Shown: positions 25,789 to 34,768 of the stretch, piece by piece
How positions within the stretch are numbered: the first letter of the stretch is position 1
How the letters are laid out: the number at the start of each line of letters is the position of its first letter
Source of the DNA: Prosthecochloris ethylica
GTDB lineage: Bacteria; Bacteroidota; Chlorobiia; Chlorobiales; Chlorobiaceae
Length of the DNA: 64,000 bases
Assembly: GCF_015234275.1 (NCBI RefSeq)
Contig: NZ_JADGII010000011.1
Strand: one strand, 5' to 3'
Made by a program: the position numbers and the translations under genes
Notes under the pieces: model-generated
What the model saw: only the letters and a program-made list of their open reading frames with translations
The model's database searches: none
What the model was told of the DNA's origin: nothing

Positions 25789-26074
25789 GATGTTGAAGTG
25801 GTTTGTGGTGAGCTGCTTTACTGTTTTGTGACGTGCTTCGATGACAGCGTCTGTAGATTATGTGTTTCAGCGATTCCGGAAAACCCCGCTGTGTAACGAT
25901 CCTGTTAATGGTTTGTTACGGCTGTGTGAGATGGCGTGTTTCCGGCGTGCCGGTTCCTGCCGGAAGGATGCTCTCGGGGTGTGGTTCCGGTGTTACGCTC
26001 TGTGCAGGGAGAGGCGGGAAGCTGTCATCATGCATCTGAAAGGGTTATATTGCAGGAAAGAAACTGCTGTTGAG
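25789..26074. other. Intergenic region between divergent TonB receptor and Cache lipoprotein genes
   Basis: It must hold the divergent promoters. The frame of the downstream gene stays open back to 25841 but has no homology there. I see no repeat, operator palindrome or RNA gene in it. Confidence 0.4.
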
Positions 26075-26998
26075 ATGTTCAGACGTCCTGCGTTCCTTTC
26101 CGATCTCGTCCGGTTGCTGTGTTTCTTTGCATGGCTGCTGCTCGGCGCATGTGAAAGCCGGTACGATGATCTTGACCTGTCGGTCTACGATTACCGTGAT
26201 ACGCGTAATCTTGTGCGGTTTGTGCACGATGCAGCCCGTGTTCTCGAGCGCGAGGGGCTTTCCGGCCTCGAGGAGTTCCGCACGGACAAGCGTTACCGTT
26301 CTCCGGACCGGTATCTCTACGTGTACGACATGCAGGCCAACAACCTGTACCATGCAGGGATGCCGTCCCTGGAGGGAAAGAACCTGTACGAGGTGACCGA
26401 CATCAACGGAAAAAAAGTCTCGCAGCTTATTCTGCAGGCACTCGACGATCCGGGCAATCGCCATGCCTGGGTTCATTATACCTGGTGGGCTCCGGGATCG
26501 TTCTATCCGGTGCCCAAGTCATCCTGCCATGCCAGGGTGACGACACCGGAGGGTGTCGAGGTGTATGTGGGAGCCGGGATGGATTTTCCTCACGAGGAAA
26601 AGGAGTTTGTGCGCATTGTGGTGGACGGCGCGGTCAGGCTGATCGAAACGAGCGGCGAACAGGCCCTGGCAGAGCTTGCCGATCCCCGTTCGTGCTGGAA
26701 TTACCGCGATGTGCGCGTGTTTGCGTTCTTCCGCGACGGTCGTCTCCTGATTTCTCCGGTCGTGCAGGACAGTCTTCTCCAGCTGCAGCTGTTCGAGTGC
26801 CGCGATGAAGTCGGCCACAAGCCGTTTGCAAGCGCGGTGAACCGGCTCGATACCCGTGAACGGGTATGGGAGGTGTTCATGGTCCGCAGCCGTTACCAGC
26901 GTACGCCTGTCAAGAAGTGCCTCTATCTCTGCAGGACGTCTCTTGGCGGGCAGGATCTTTTTGTCGGGGCGATTACCGATCTTCCGCAACCTCCATAG
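26075..26998 (+). CDS. Lipoprotein with a single Cache (sCache_2-like) sensor domain
   Basis: A 307-residue exported lipoprotein. From the ATG at 26075 the signal peptide is basic, then hydrophobic and ends in LLGAC, a good lipobox; earlier in-frame starts would bury it. Residues about 30-180 resemble an extracellular Cache domain, with YLYVYDMQANNLYHAG, LEGKNLYEV and HAWVHYTWWAPG. The C-terminal half (about 180-307) has a second, similar pattern and several cysteines. Cache domains bind small ligands. It has no signalling domain and starts an operon with a nucleobase permease 20 bases later, so it may be a ligand-binding helper. Confidence 0.75.
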   Translation: MFRRPAFLSDLVRLLCFFAWLLLGACESRYDDLDLSVYDYRDTRNLVRFVHDAARVLEREGLSGLEEFRTDKRYRSPDRYLYVYDMQANNLYHAGMPSLEGKNLYEVTDINGKKVSQLILQALDDPGNRHAWVHYTWWAPGSFYPVPKSSCHARVTTPEGVEVYVGAGMDFPHEEKEFVRIVVDGAVRLIETSGEQALAELADPRSCWNYRDVRVFAFFRDGRLLISPVVQDSLLQLQLFECRDEVGHKPFASAVNRLDTRERVWEVFMVRSRYQRTPVKKCLYLCRTSLGGQDLFVGAITDLPQPP

Positions 26999-27018
26999 CA
27001 TACTGAAAGGGGTGCTGT

Positions 27019-28374
27019 ATGGCAGAACAGAAAAAGGCACTGGAATACCGTTTTGATGAAATGCCTCCGGCAGGCCATCTGCTGATGCTGTCGCTGCAGC
27101 ATGTCATGCTGATGTTCGTGTCGGTGGGTCTGCCCATCATTTTTACCAGCCAGATCAACGAAAGCAGCCAGTTTGCCGCTACCCTGGTCGCTCTCTCCAT
27201 GCTTGCCGCCGGACTGGGGTCGATCATCCAGTCGGCAGGACTGCCGTTTATCGGCTCGGGGTATCTCTGCCCCAATGTCTGCGGACCCTCTTATCTCAGC
27301 CTTTCACTCTCAGCCGCCTGGGCCGGCGGGATTCCCCTGATGCGCGGCATGATCATTCTCGCAGGCCTGGTCGAAATGGCACTCGCCCCGATGGTGCACA
27401 AGCTGAAAACGGTGTTTCCGGGGTTTATCGTAGGTCTGGTCGTGGCCATGGTGGGGATCAGTGTCATCAGGATGTCGGTGACCTCGCTGTTCGGTCTCGA
27501 GTTCCGGGGTGATGCCATCCGCAGCGCGGATATTGCTATCGGTATGGCTTCGCTGCTTGTGATGGTGCTCTGCAATATCTGGGGGAAAGGGTTCGTTCGG
27601 ATCTACTGCCTGCTGATCGGTATGGTTGCCGGGTGGGGGCTTGCGCTGGCGGTGGAGCCGGAGTACCGGCATGCACTCGCCCTGGTGCGCGAGAGCGAGA
27701 TGTTCGCCCTGCCGTCCCCGGGAGCGGCATTCAGCGGAATACAGTTCCGGCTGGACATGGTGATACCGTTCGTGGTGATCGCCGTCAGCGGCTCACTCAA
27801 GTCATTCGGCAATCTGCTGGCGGCCCAGAAGCTCTCCGAGCCGGAACGTGAGCAGGTCGATTATACCCCTGTCCGCAAGGGGTTGCTGGCTGACGGGCTG
27901 TCGACCGCCCTGGCCGGACTGATCGGAGGTATGGCGGTCGACACGTCATCGAGCAATATCGGGCTGGCCGGAAGTACCCGGGTACTCAGTCGGTGGATCA
28001 GTGTGGTTGCCGGGGTGCTGTTCATTCTGCTGGCGTTCTGCCCCAAAGTGACGATGGCGCTGTCGCTCATGCCGAAACCGGTTCTCGGTGCGTCGATTAT
28101 CTTCGCCGGCTGCTTCATGATCAGCACCGGCTTTCTGGAGATGTTCAGCGACGAGTGGGACGCACGGAAAACGTTTTCGGTGGGTATTGCACTGTTCTTC
28201 GGTCTCAGCACGGCTTTTCTGCCAGCCCTGTACGCCCGTGCGCCAGAACTCATCAGGACATTTTTTACCGATCCCCTGCCGACCACCACCATCCTGGCCG
28301 TTGTTCTGAACCAGCTGTTCACGCTCGATCGGACGGCGGCAGCATTTCTGCGCCGCTTCAGGTCAACGGACTAA
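27019..28374 (+). CDS. NCS2 family uracil/xanthine permease
   Basis: A 451-residue transporter with about 12-14 membrane spans, probably importing a purine or pyrimidine with protons. The first helix has the conserved QHVM, and the later helix pair carries ADGLSTALAGLIGG and DTSSSNIGLAGSTRV, matching the NCS2 substrate site although the usual glutamate and asparagine positions vary. A good ribosome site (AAAGGGG) precedes the start. It follows the Cache lipoprotein gene in the same direction and overlaps convergent trkH by four bases. Substrate is unknown. Confidence 0.88.
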   Translation: MAEQKKALEYRFDEMPPAGHLLMLSLQHVMLMFVSVGLPIIFTSQINESSQFAATLVALSMLAAGLGSIIQSAGLPFIGSGYLCPNVCGPSYLSLSLSAAWAGGIPLMRGMIILAGLVEMALAPMVHKLKTVFPGFIVGLVVAMVGISVIRMSVTSLFGLEFRGDAIRSADIAIGMASLLVMVLCNIWGKGFVRIYCLLIGMVAGWGLALAVEPEYRHALALVRESEMFALPSPGAAFSGIQFRLDMVIPFVVIAVSGSLKSFGNLLAAQKLSEPEREQVDYTPVRKGLLADGLSTALAGLIGGMAVDTSSSNIGLAGSTRVLSRWISVVAGVLFILLAFCPKVTMALSLMPKPVLGASIIFAGCFMISTGFLEMFSDEWDARKTFSVGIALFFGLSTAFLPALYARAPELIRTFFTDPLPTTTILAVVLNQLFTLDRTAAAFLRRFRSTD

Positions 28375-29828
28375 CCTTTCCAGAATGACGGATAGAACAT
28401 CACCAGGACCGAAAACATCTCGAGCCGGCCGGTCAGCATGTTGAAGGAGAGGAACCATTTTCCGGCATCGGAGATATGGGCAAAGGTGTTCGTGGGCCCG
28501 ACATCGCCGAATCCCGGACCGATGTTGAGCAGCGCAGCGATGATTGCGCTCATGGAGCTGACGTAGTCCATGTCGTCGATGAGCGTCATGACCGCTCCCC
28601 CGATGAAAATCATGAAGATATTGACGATAAAGTAGCTGACGGCCAGGTTGATGACCGGCTGCTCCGCTATGCGCCCGTTGATCCTGACCGGGACCACGGC
28701 CATCGGCTGCAGGAGTTTTTTCCCGGTCGCGTAGAGGTGCTTGCTGATGATTTCGTAATGCACCACTTTGATGCCGCTGGTTGTCGAACCCGCGCAGGCC
28801 CCGATAAAGCAGACGATGACAAGGATCATCTGTGCAGCCTGGGGCCAGGCTTCATAGTCGGCGGTGGTGAAGCCGGTGGTCGTGAGAATGGAAACGACCT
28901 GGAACGCGGCGTGGCGGAGAGCGTCGGGGAAACTGGTCGAAGAACTGCCGAACGCAAGCAGAAGGGTGGTGACGATGCAGAAAAAGAGCACGAAGCCGGT
29001 ATACCATCGGAATTCGGTGTTTTCCCTGAATGACTCCCAGTCTTTCCTGATGAGCTGATAATGCAGCATGAAGGTCATGCCTCCGAGAAACATGAAAACA
29101 ATGGTGATCCAGTCGAACCACGCGTTGTCGTAGTAGCCCAGGCTGGTGTTTTTCGTTGAATACCCCGAGGTGGAGACGGTGCCGAATGCGTGGCAGAGTG
29201 CATCGAAGAGCGGCATGCCGAACCCCCAGAGCAGGAGGGCCTGTACACAAATCAGGACAAGGTAGATTGCCCAGAGCCAGATAGCGGTCTGTTTGACACG
29301 GGGAAGAATTTTTTCTCCGGTGATGACCTGGCCGGGGTCGGCTTCCGCCTTGTAGAGCTGCATGCCCCCGATGCCGAGGAGCGGGAGAATGATGATGGTC
29401 ACCATGATGAACCCCATGCCGCCGATCAGGTGGGTCATGCTTCGCCAGAAGAGCAGACCGTGAGGCATGGCTTCGATATCATCGAGTATGGTGGCCCCGG
29501 TGGTCGTGTAGCCGGACATCATCTCGAAAAACGCGTCGGTGAACGACGGGATGGATCCGTGGATGATAAAGGGCATGGCCGAGACCGCCGAGACCAGGAT
29601 CCAGCCGAACGCGACAATGAAAAAACCGTCACGGATGGTCAGTTCCTGGTTACGTCGGAACAGCCACCAGACAGGAAGACCCGTGCCGACCGCTATGGCC
29701 ATGGAGGCGAGAAACGACATGGCATCGCCGTCATTGTAAATCAGGGATGCGGCAAGAGGAAAGATCATGGTACTGCCGATGAATACCATCAGCATACCGA
29801 GGACACTGGCTATGGCCGGGAAATTCAT
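28371..29828 (-). CDS. trkH: Trk system potassium uptake protein TrkH
   Basis: The membrane subunit of the Trk potassium importer, 485 residues with four M1-P-M2 repeats. The pore-loop filters are visible: SGYTTTGATIL, GTVSTSGYST, ILTTTGFTT and GPGFGDVGP, with the conserved glycines. Potassium uptake balances osmotic and pH stress. TrkA, the cytoplasmic gate regulator, is encoded five bases upstream in the same operon. The 3' end overlaps the NCS2 permease gene by four bases on the other strand. Confidence 0.95.
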   Translation of the reverse strand: MNFPAIASVLGMLMVFIGSTMIFPLAASLIYNDGDAMSFLASMAIAVGTGLPVWWLFRRNQELTIRDGFFIVAFGWILVSAVSAMPFIIHGSIPSFTDAFFEMMSGYTTTGATILDDIEAMPHGLLFWRSMTHLIGGMGFIMVTIIILPLLGIGGMQLYKAEADPGQVITGEKILPRVKQTAIWLWAIYLVLICVQALLLWGFGMPLFDALCHAFGTVSTSGYSTKNTSLGYYDNAWFDWITIVFMFLGGMTFMLHYQLIRKDWESFRENTEFRWYTGFVLFFCIVTTLLLAFGSSSTSFPDALRHAAFQVVSILTTTGFTTADYEAWPQAAQMILVIVCFIGACAGSTTSGIKVVHYEIISKHLYATGKKLLQPMAVVPVRINGRIAEQPVINLAVSYFIVNIFMIFIGGAVMTLIDDMDYVSSMSAIIAALLNIGPGFGDVGPTNTFAHISDAGKWFLSFNMLTGRLEMFSVLVMFYPSFWKG

Positions 29829-29833
29829 AAAGC

Positions 29834-31222
29834 TTACTGGAAGAGTTTGCGGGCGTCTTTCAGACTTCTGGTGGCCGAGACGACAATGGTGCGTTCACCC
29901 GCTTCAATTTTTGTGTCGTCATCGGTGAGTATGCATTCATCGTTTCGGATGATACCGGCGATCTTGATGCCTTTTTCCTGCAGCATGCCGCGCAGGCGCC
30001 CGAGACGCTTTTTCGTGACCGCTGAACGGGGGGCCGCTTCGAGCTCGATGACCTCTGCATCGACGCCGTGCAGGTGTGCGACAGAGAGCAGTTCTCCCAT
30101 GCGGATGAACTTGATGATCTCGTTGGCTGCGGAGATTTTCATGTTCAGGGCGATATCGAGGCCGATGGTCGAGGCCAGTACGAGGTAGTCCTCTTTTTTG
30201 ACCAGCGCGATGGTCTTGCCCTCCTTTCCGGTCGGGTCGACATTGGTCCGGTTCATGATATGCTTGGCGAGCAGGCAGCTGATGATATTGGTTTCGTTGT
30301 TGCCGGTGGTGGCGATGAATGTATCGGTTTCCATCAGTCCGCCCAGCACCATCACGTTGACATCCGTGCCGTCGCCGAGCAGCACCTCGGTGTTTTTCAG
30401 TGACGAGGCAAGCTCTTCTGCATGTTCCTTGTCGCTTTCGATCAGCTTGATTTTTACGGTTTTGCCGAGCAGCTCGGCAACACGGGCCCCGACCATGCCG
30501 CCGCCGACGATCATGACGCGCTGAATGGTCTGTTCCCTGGTTCCCATGAGTTGCATGAGGCGGGAAAGGTGCCCGCCGTTGAGCATGATGAATACCTGGT
30601 CGTTGGCAAGGATGGTATCGTCGTCGCCGGGAATGATGGTATTGATCCCCCGGGCGACAGCGACGATCCTGAACGGGAAGTCGCTGTGTGCAAGCTTGAT
30701 CTCCTTGACGGTTTTGTCGGCGATCGGGCAGTCAGGGGTGACCCGCAGGGCGCACACCTTCATCTCGCCTTCTCCGATGTCGATGACGTCATTTGCCGCC
30801 GCACGCATCACCAGCCGGGCGATTTCACGCGCGATCAGTTCTTCCGGATGGATCACCAGGTCGATCTTGAAGTCGTTCTTGTTGAGGAACGAATTTTCGT
30901 ACCCGTACTCCGGCGAGCGGACGCGGGCGATTTTCTGCGGGATGCCGAACCGGTCGGCAATGATTGACGCGATCATGTTGACCGAATCCTGGTCGGTTAC
31001 GGCAATCATCAGGTCCATGGTTTCCGGCTGGGCTTTTTTCCAGCAGGAGAGTTCCATGGCATTGCCGTCGATCACTCTGGCATCGATTTTATCGTTCACC
31101 GAGCTGATCAGCTGCTGATTGGATTCGATGATGGTGATGTCGTACCCTTCATGCGTGAGGCGTTCGGCAAGGTGAAGCCCGACGCCGCCGAGGCCGATGA
31201 TCAAGATATTTGTAACTCCCAT
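29834..31222 (-). CDS. trkA: Trk system potassium uptake regulator TrkA
   Basis: A cytoplasmic, peripheral-membrane regulator of 462 residues with two RCK units. Each begins with a Rossmann NAD-binding motif (IIGLGGVGLHLAERL at residue 8 and MIVGGGMVGARVAELL near 237) and ends with a TrkA-C domain. Binding of NAD(H) or ATP opens TrkH. It is the first gene of the trkA-trkH operon. Together with KefB/C and the Kch-like channel in this window, it makes a local potassium-handling set. Confidence 0.95.
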   Translation of the reverse strand: MGVTNILIIGLGGVGLHLAERLTHEGYDITIIESNQQLISSVNDKIDARVIDGNAMELSCWKKAQPETMDLMIAVTDQDSVNMIASIIADRFGIPQKIARVRSPEYGYENSFLNKNDFKIDLVIHPEELIAREIARLVMRAAANDVIDIGEGEMKVCALRVTPDCPIADKTVKEIKLAHSDFPFRIVAVARGINTIIPGDDDTILANDQVFIMLNGGHLSRLMQLMGTREQTIQRVMIVGGGMVGARVAELLGKTVKIKLIESDKEHAEELASSLKNTEVLLGDGTDVNVMVLGGLMETDTFIATTGNNETNIISCLLAKHIMNRTNVDPTGKEGKTIALVKKEDYLVLASTIGLDIALNMKISAANEIIKFIRMGELLSVAHLHGVDAEVIELEAAPRSAVTKKRLGRLRGMLQEKGIKIAGIIRNDECILTDDDTKIEAGERTIVVSATRSLKDARKLFQ

Positions 31223-31280
31223 TCCCGTTGAAACTCGTTTTTCGGATCTTTCGGGTAATCTATAAAAATAAACGTTTCCC

Positions 31281-32060
31281 TTATAACCCCGAGAAGGTCT
31301 GCCGTTCCCAGTTGGGGTGAAGCGGGGATGACGATCGGAGTATTTCGCAGACGATATTGTTTTCGTCGCGGGGTCCGAAACCTCGCTGGGTGAAAATCAG
31401 GTTGTCGCCACGTTCGAACACGTCATTGAAATGGAAGTGGTTGAATGCGGAGAGGTACTGTTCGACCCACTGCCGGCCGCAGTGCTGATAGTGCTTGAGC
31501 GGATCGTGGTAATTGACGGCACGCAGGAGCCACCCGCCCCTCATCTCTTCGGACGGTTCGCCTTCGACGACCGGAGGCCCGGCAAACACGTACGGTGTGC
31601 CGGCAGGATCGATCCACCGTCCGTCATCCATGAAGACCGGTCGTGTGGTAAACCCGAAACTGATGGCATCGGGATTGTCCGGAGCATCGAGGCCGCCCAT
31701 GGCATAAACGCGTTCCGCATGGCTTTCCTCCCAGGATATCCTGATGACCGACGGCCTGCCGTTACAGGGGTTGTCGACGGTTCTGGTGTGTGGTGACCGC
31801 CAGGCCGATGCTCGTGTCAGTGCAAGAACGCTGCCCCGCAATTCGCCGCCGTACTGTTCGATCAGGGCGGCCTCGCTCGGGTATGCAGCGCGTTTGGGGA
31901 GCTCTTTGAGCGTTACCCATGCCCACTCGACAGCGGAATTGTCACGAGGGTCGAGGAACGCTTTCAGGGTAATGTGGTACCAGGTGTCTGCAGATGCCGT
32001 AACCGGCAGAAGCAGGATCAGGAGGGTGATGATGCCGGACAGTGTGCGGAAGCGTATCAT
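31281..32060 (-). CDS. Secreted protein of unknown function
   Basis: A 259-residue protein with a signal peptide (about 1-24, ending ASA) and no membrane span after it. The sequence is rich in tryptophan and proline with two distant cysteines in the second half (HCGRQW and NNIVCEIL). I do not recognise a family. The ATG at 32060 is chosen over an upstream TTG because it gives a clean signal peptide. It lies between trkA and the KefG-like gene and is transcribed with the trk direction, but a 58-base gap and its own content argue for no functional link. Confidence 0.65.
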   Translation of the reverse strand: MIRFRTLSGIITLLILLLPVTASADTWYHITLKAFLDPRDNSAVEWAWVTLKELPKRAAYPSEAALIEQYGGELRGSVLALTRASAWRSPHTRTVDNPCNGRPSVIRISWEESHAERVYAMGGLDAPDNPDAISFGFTTRPVFMDDGRWIDPAGTPYVFAGPPVVEGEPSEEMRGGWLLRAVNYHDPLKHYQHCGRQWVEQYLSAFNHFHFNDVFERGDNLIFTQRGFGPRDENNIVCEILRSSSPLHPNWERQTFSGL

Positions 32061-32200
32061 GATGGTGCCGTTTTTCTGCAAGATACAATTTTAGAGTGTC
32101 GGGGCTTTTTCTTTTGATGCTCTGATTGTTGTCTTCTTGATGCCAGCATGGTATCTTTTTCGACGATCAACCATAACGATAACCTGGAGCAATAAAGCGA

Positions 32201-32797
32201 GTGAGAAAGATACTGATACTGTTTGCTCATCCGGCATTTGAAAAATCGCGGGTCAACAAGTGCCTGATCGACGGCATCGAGGAGATCGGGGGAGTCACCT
32301 TCCGGGACCTGTATGAAATCTATCCTGAAATCGATATCGATCCGGATGCCGAGAGGAAGCTGATCGAGCAGCATGATGTCGTGCTTCTTCAGTACCCGTT
32401 TTTTCTGTTCGGGATGCCGGCCCTGATCAAGGAGTGGATGGACCTTGTCCTGGTGCACGGCTGGGCATTCGGCTCCCGGGGTACTGCCCTGAAGGGCAAA
32501 TGGTTCGGCAGCGTGATGACCACCGGTGGAAGCCGGGGGGCGTACCAGCCTGGCGGATTCAACCGTTTTACCATCCGTCAGCTCATCTGCCCGCTCGAGC
32601 AGGTGGCCTGTCTCTGCAGAATGCATTTTCTGCCGCCATGGGTCGTGCACGGCACCAATGCGATCAGCCGGGAGGAGATTCTGCGGCAGAAAGAGCGGTA
32701 CCATGCCATGCTCGCCCGTCTTGCAGATGACGCGACCGATCTGCACCGCTATGGCAGGCTCGAGTATCTCAATCATTATCAAACAGCCGGGGAGTAA
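32201..32797 (+). CDS. KefF/KefG-like NAD(P)H oxidoreductase, ancillary protein of Kef
   Basis: A flavodoxin-fold quinone-reductase-like protein of 198 residues (ILILFAHPAFEKSRVN at the start; LLQYPFFLFGMPALIKEWMD near 70; GGSRGAYQPGG near 107). KefF and KefG bind the Kef potassium efflux channel and are needed for full activity. Its stop lies four bases before the kefB/C start, and the ribosome site of the latter is in its end, so the pair is coupled. The start is GTG, with GGAG upstream. The electrophile-detox role is inferred from the family. Confidence 0.85.
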   Translation: MRKILILFAHPAFEKSRVNKCLIDGIEEIGGVTFRDLYEIYPEIDIDPDAERKLIEQHDVVLLQYPFFLFGMPALIKEWMDLVLVHGWAFGSRGTALKGKWFGSVMTTGGSRGAYQPGGFNRFTIRQLICPLEQVACLCRMHFLPPWVVHGTNAISREEILRQKERYHAMLARLADDATDLHRYGRLEYLNHYQTAGE

Positions 32798-32801
32798 GGG
32801 T

Positions 32802-34709
32802 ATGCATGACGGAGGATTCTTTTTTCAGGCATTCGTGTACCTGACAGCGGCGGTGATTTCGGTGCCTGTGGCCAAAAAGCTCGGGCTGGGCTCGGTGCTC
32901 GGGTACCTGATCGCCGGTATCGTGATCGGTCCCTTCGTACTCGGGTTTATCGGTGAGGAGGGAGAGAGCGTCATGGCGTTTGCCGAGTTCGGCATCATCA
33001 TGATGCTGTTTCTCATCGGCCTCGAGCTTCAGCCGAAAATGATCTGGAAGCTCAAGGCTCCGATCCTCGGAATGGGCGGGCTGCAGGTCATTGTGACTGC
33101 ACTCCTGATCATGGGGATCGCTCTTTTGCTTGGGTTCGAATGGAACACCGGGCTTGCCGTGGGGCTGGTGCTGGCACTGTCATCGACCGCGATCGTGCTG
33201 CAGACGCTCCATGAGAAAGGCCTGATGAAAACGGATGGGGGGCAGAACGCCTTTTCGGTCCTGCTGTTCCAGGATATCGCAATTATTCCCATCCTGGCCC
33301 TGCTGCCGCTGCTTGGTTCGGGCCATGCGGCAGGTTCGCATGCAGGGGACGGCCATCACGGAGGCACGACCTGGATCGACGGCCTCCCGATCTGGGGGCA
33401 GACCGCCGCCGTTCTTGGGGTGGTGGCCGGTATCGTGGTGGCCGGGCGCTATCTTGTCAATCCTGCGTTCCGCCTGATTGCCAGGACCCGCCTCCGGGAG
33501 CTGTTTACCGCTGCGGCGCTCCTGCTGGTGATCGCCATTACGATCCTGATGGGCAAGGTCGGTCTGAGCCCTGCGCTTGGGACGTTCCTGGCCGGTGTCG
33601 TGCTCGCGCAGAGCGAGTACCGGCATGAACTTGAAACCAATATCGATCCGTTCAAGGGCCTCCTGCTCGGTCTCTTTTTTATCGGTGTCGGGGCTTCGAT
33701 CGATTTTGAGGTGATCGCGGCGGATCCGGTGCTGATCATGCTGCTTGTGCTGGGCCTGATTACCCTGAAAATTCTCGTACTGATCGCTGTCGGCAGGGTC
33801 TTCGGCATGAGCTACGACAACAACCTGCTGTTTTCCTTCGCACTCGCGCAAGGCGGTGAATTCGCGTTTGTGCTCTTTTCGTTCGGCCTTGGCAACGGGG
33901 TGTTCGAGTCGTCCTTGGTCGACCCGATGATCGCGGTGGTTGCGGTCACCATGGCCCTGACCCCCCTCCTGGTCCTTCTGAACGAAAAGCTGATCCAGCC
34001 GAGGTTCGGGACCACGGAAAAGGCGGCTCCGGAAACAGCCGCCGCAGAGGAGTTCTCCGGGGAACGCGGCAAGGTGATTATCGCCGGATTCGGTCGTGTC
34101 GGCAGTACGGTCGGCCGATTCATGCAGGCCAATGACGAGAGCGCGACCTACCTGGACCTCGATGCCGATAACGTCGATCTCCTGCGCAAGATGGGGCTCG
34201 AGGTGTTCTACGGTGACGCATCGCGTTACGATCTCCTGCATGCAGCCGGGGCAGCCGATGCGCGACTGCTCATCATTGCGGTCGATGATCCCGACAAGGC
34301 GGTCGATATTGCCCGGACGGCACGCAAGCATTTTTCTCACCTCGAAATTATCGCCCGTACCAGCGGGCTGGCTGATTCGCATGAACTGATCGATATGGGG
34401 GTGCGGCATGTCTACCCTGAAACACTGGATTCCGCCCTTCGTATCGGGGTCGAGGCACTGAGCCTGCTGGGCCATCGCCGTTACCATGCCATGCGCGCCA
34501 TGCATACGTTCCGCCACCATGAGGAGCGCCATATGCACGAACTGGCGGAACTTCGCCACAACCGCCGGGAACTGATTCGTGAGACCAAGCAGCGGATCGA
34601 GGACCTCGAGGAGCTGATGCTCGTCGAGAAGCGGGAGCGACACCGTGACAAGGAGCTCGGCTGGGATGCCTCGGGCCATCTGTCCGATGAAGGGCATATG
34701 CGTGACTGA
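32802..34709 (+). CDS. Potassium/proton antiporter KefB/KefC type
   Basis: A monovalent cation/proton antiporter of 635 residues. The N-terminal 390 residues form a 12-13-span CPA2 exchanger domain (IGLELQPKM near 70; GTFLAGVVLAQSEYRHE near 260), and a cytoplasmic RCK/TrkA-N domain begins at KVIIAGFGRVGSTVG near 425. The basic, coiled C-terminal tail (about 560-635) is histidine- and arginine-rich. Kef proteins release potassium to acidify the cell during electrophile stress. The ATG at 32802 follows the KefG-like gene; a frame open to 32526 is a shadow. A strong terminator follows. Confidence 0.92.
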   Translation: MHDGGFFFQAFVYLTAAVISVPVAKKLGLGSVLGYLIAGIVIGPFVLGFIGEEGESVMAFAEFGIIMMLFLIGLELQPKMIWKLKAPILGMGGLQVIVTALLIMGIALLLGFEWNTGLAVGLVLALSSTAIVLQTLHEKGLMKTDGGQNAFSVLLFQDIAIIPILALLPLLGSGHAAGSHAGDGHHGGTTWIDGLPIWGQTAAVLGVVAGIVVAGRYLVNPAFRLIARTRLRELFTAAALLLVIAITILMGKVGLSPALGTFLAGVVLAQSEYRHELETNIDPFKGLLLGLFFIGVGASIDFEVIAADPVLIMLLVLGLITLKILVLIAVGRVFGMSYDNNLLFSFALAQGGEFAFVLFSFGLGNGVFESSLVDPMIAVVAVTMALTPLLVLLNEKLIQPRFGTTEKAAPETAAAEEFSGERGKVIIAGFGRVGSTVGRFMQANDESATYLDLDADNVDLLRKMGLEVFYGDASRYDLLHAAGAADARLLIIAVDDPDKAVDIARTARKHFSHLEIIARTSGLADSHELIDMGVRHVYPETLDSALRIGVEALSLLGHRRYHAMRAMHTFRHHEERHMHELAELRHNRRELIRETKQRIEDLEELMLVEKRERHRDKELGWDASGHLSDEGHMRD

Positions 34710-34715
34710 AAACAG

Positions 34716-34744
34716 AAAGCCCCGCAGGAAAGCGGGGCTTTTTT
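34716..34744. terminator. Bidirectional terminator between kef and proX genes
   Basis: AAGCCCCGC (34717-34725) and GCGGGGCTT (34732-34740) form a nine-base stem with a six-base loop. A T tract follows on both strands. It lies just after the kef stop codon and 24 bases beyond the proX end, so it can serve both convergent operons. Confidence 0.9.
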
Positions 34745-34768
34745 GCTGATGCTGCCAGGTTGCTGTTG

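Noticed and set aside
32526..32801. Frame in phase with the Kef antiporter starting inside the upstream reductase gene
   Set aside because: The residues before 32802 are a shadow of the other gene; the antiporter homology and ribosome site begin at 32802.
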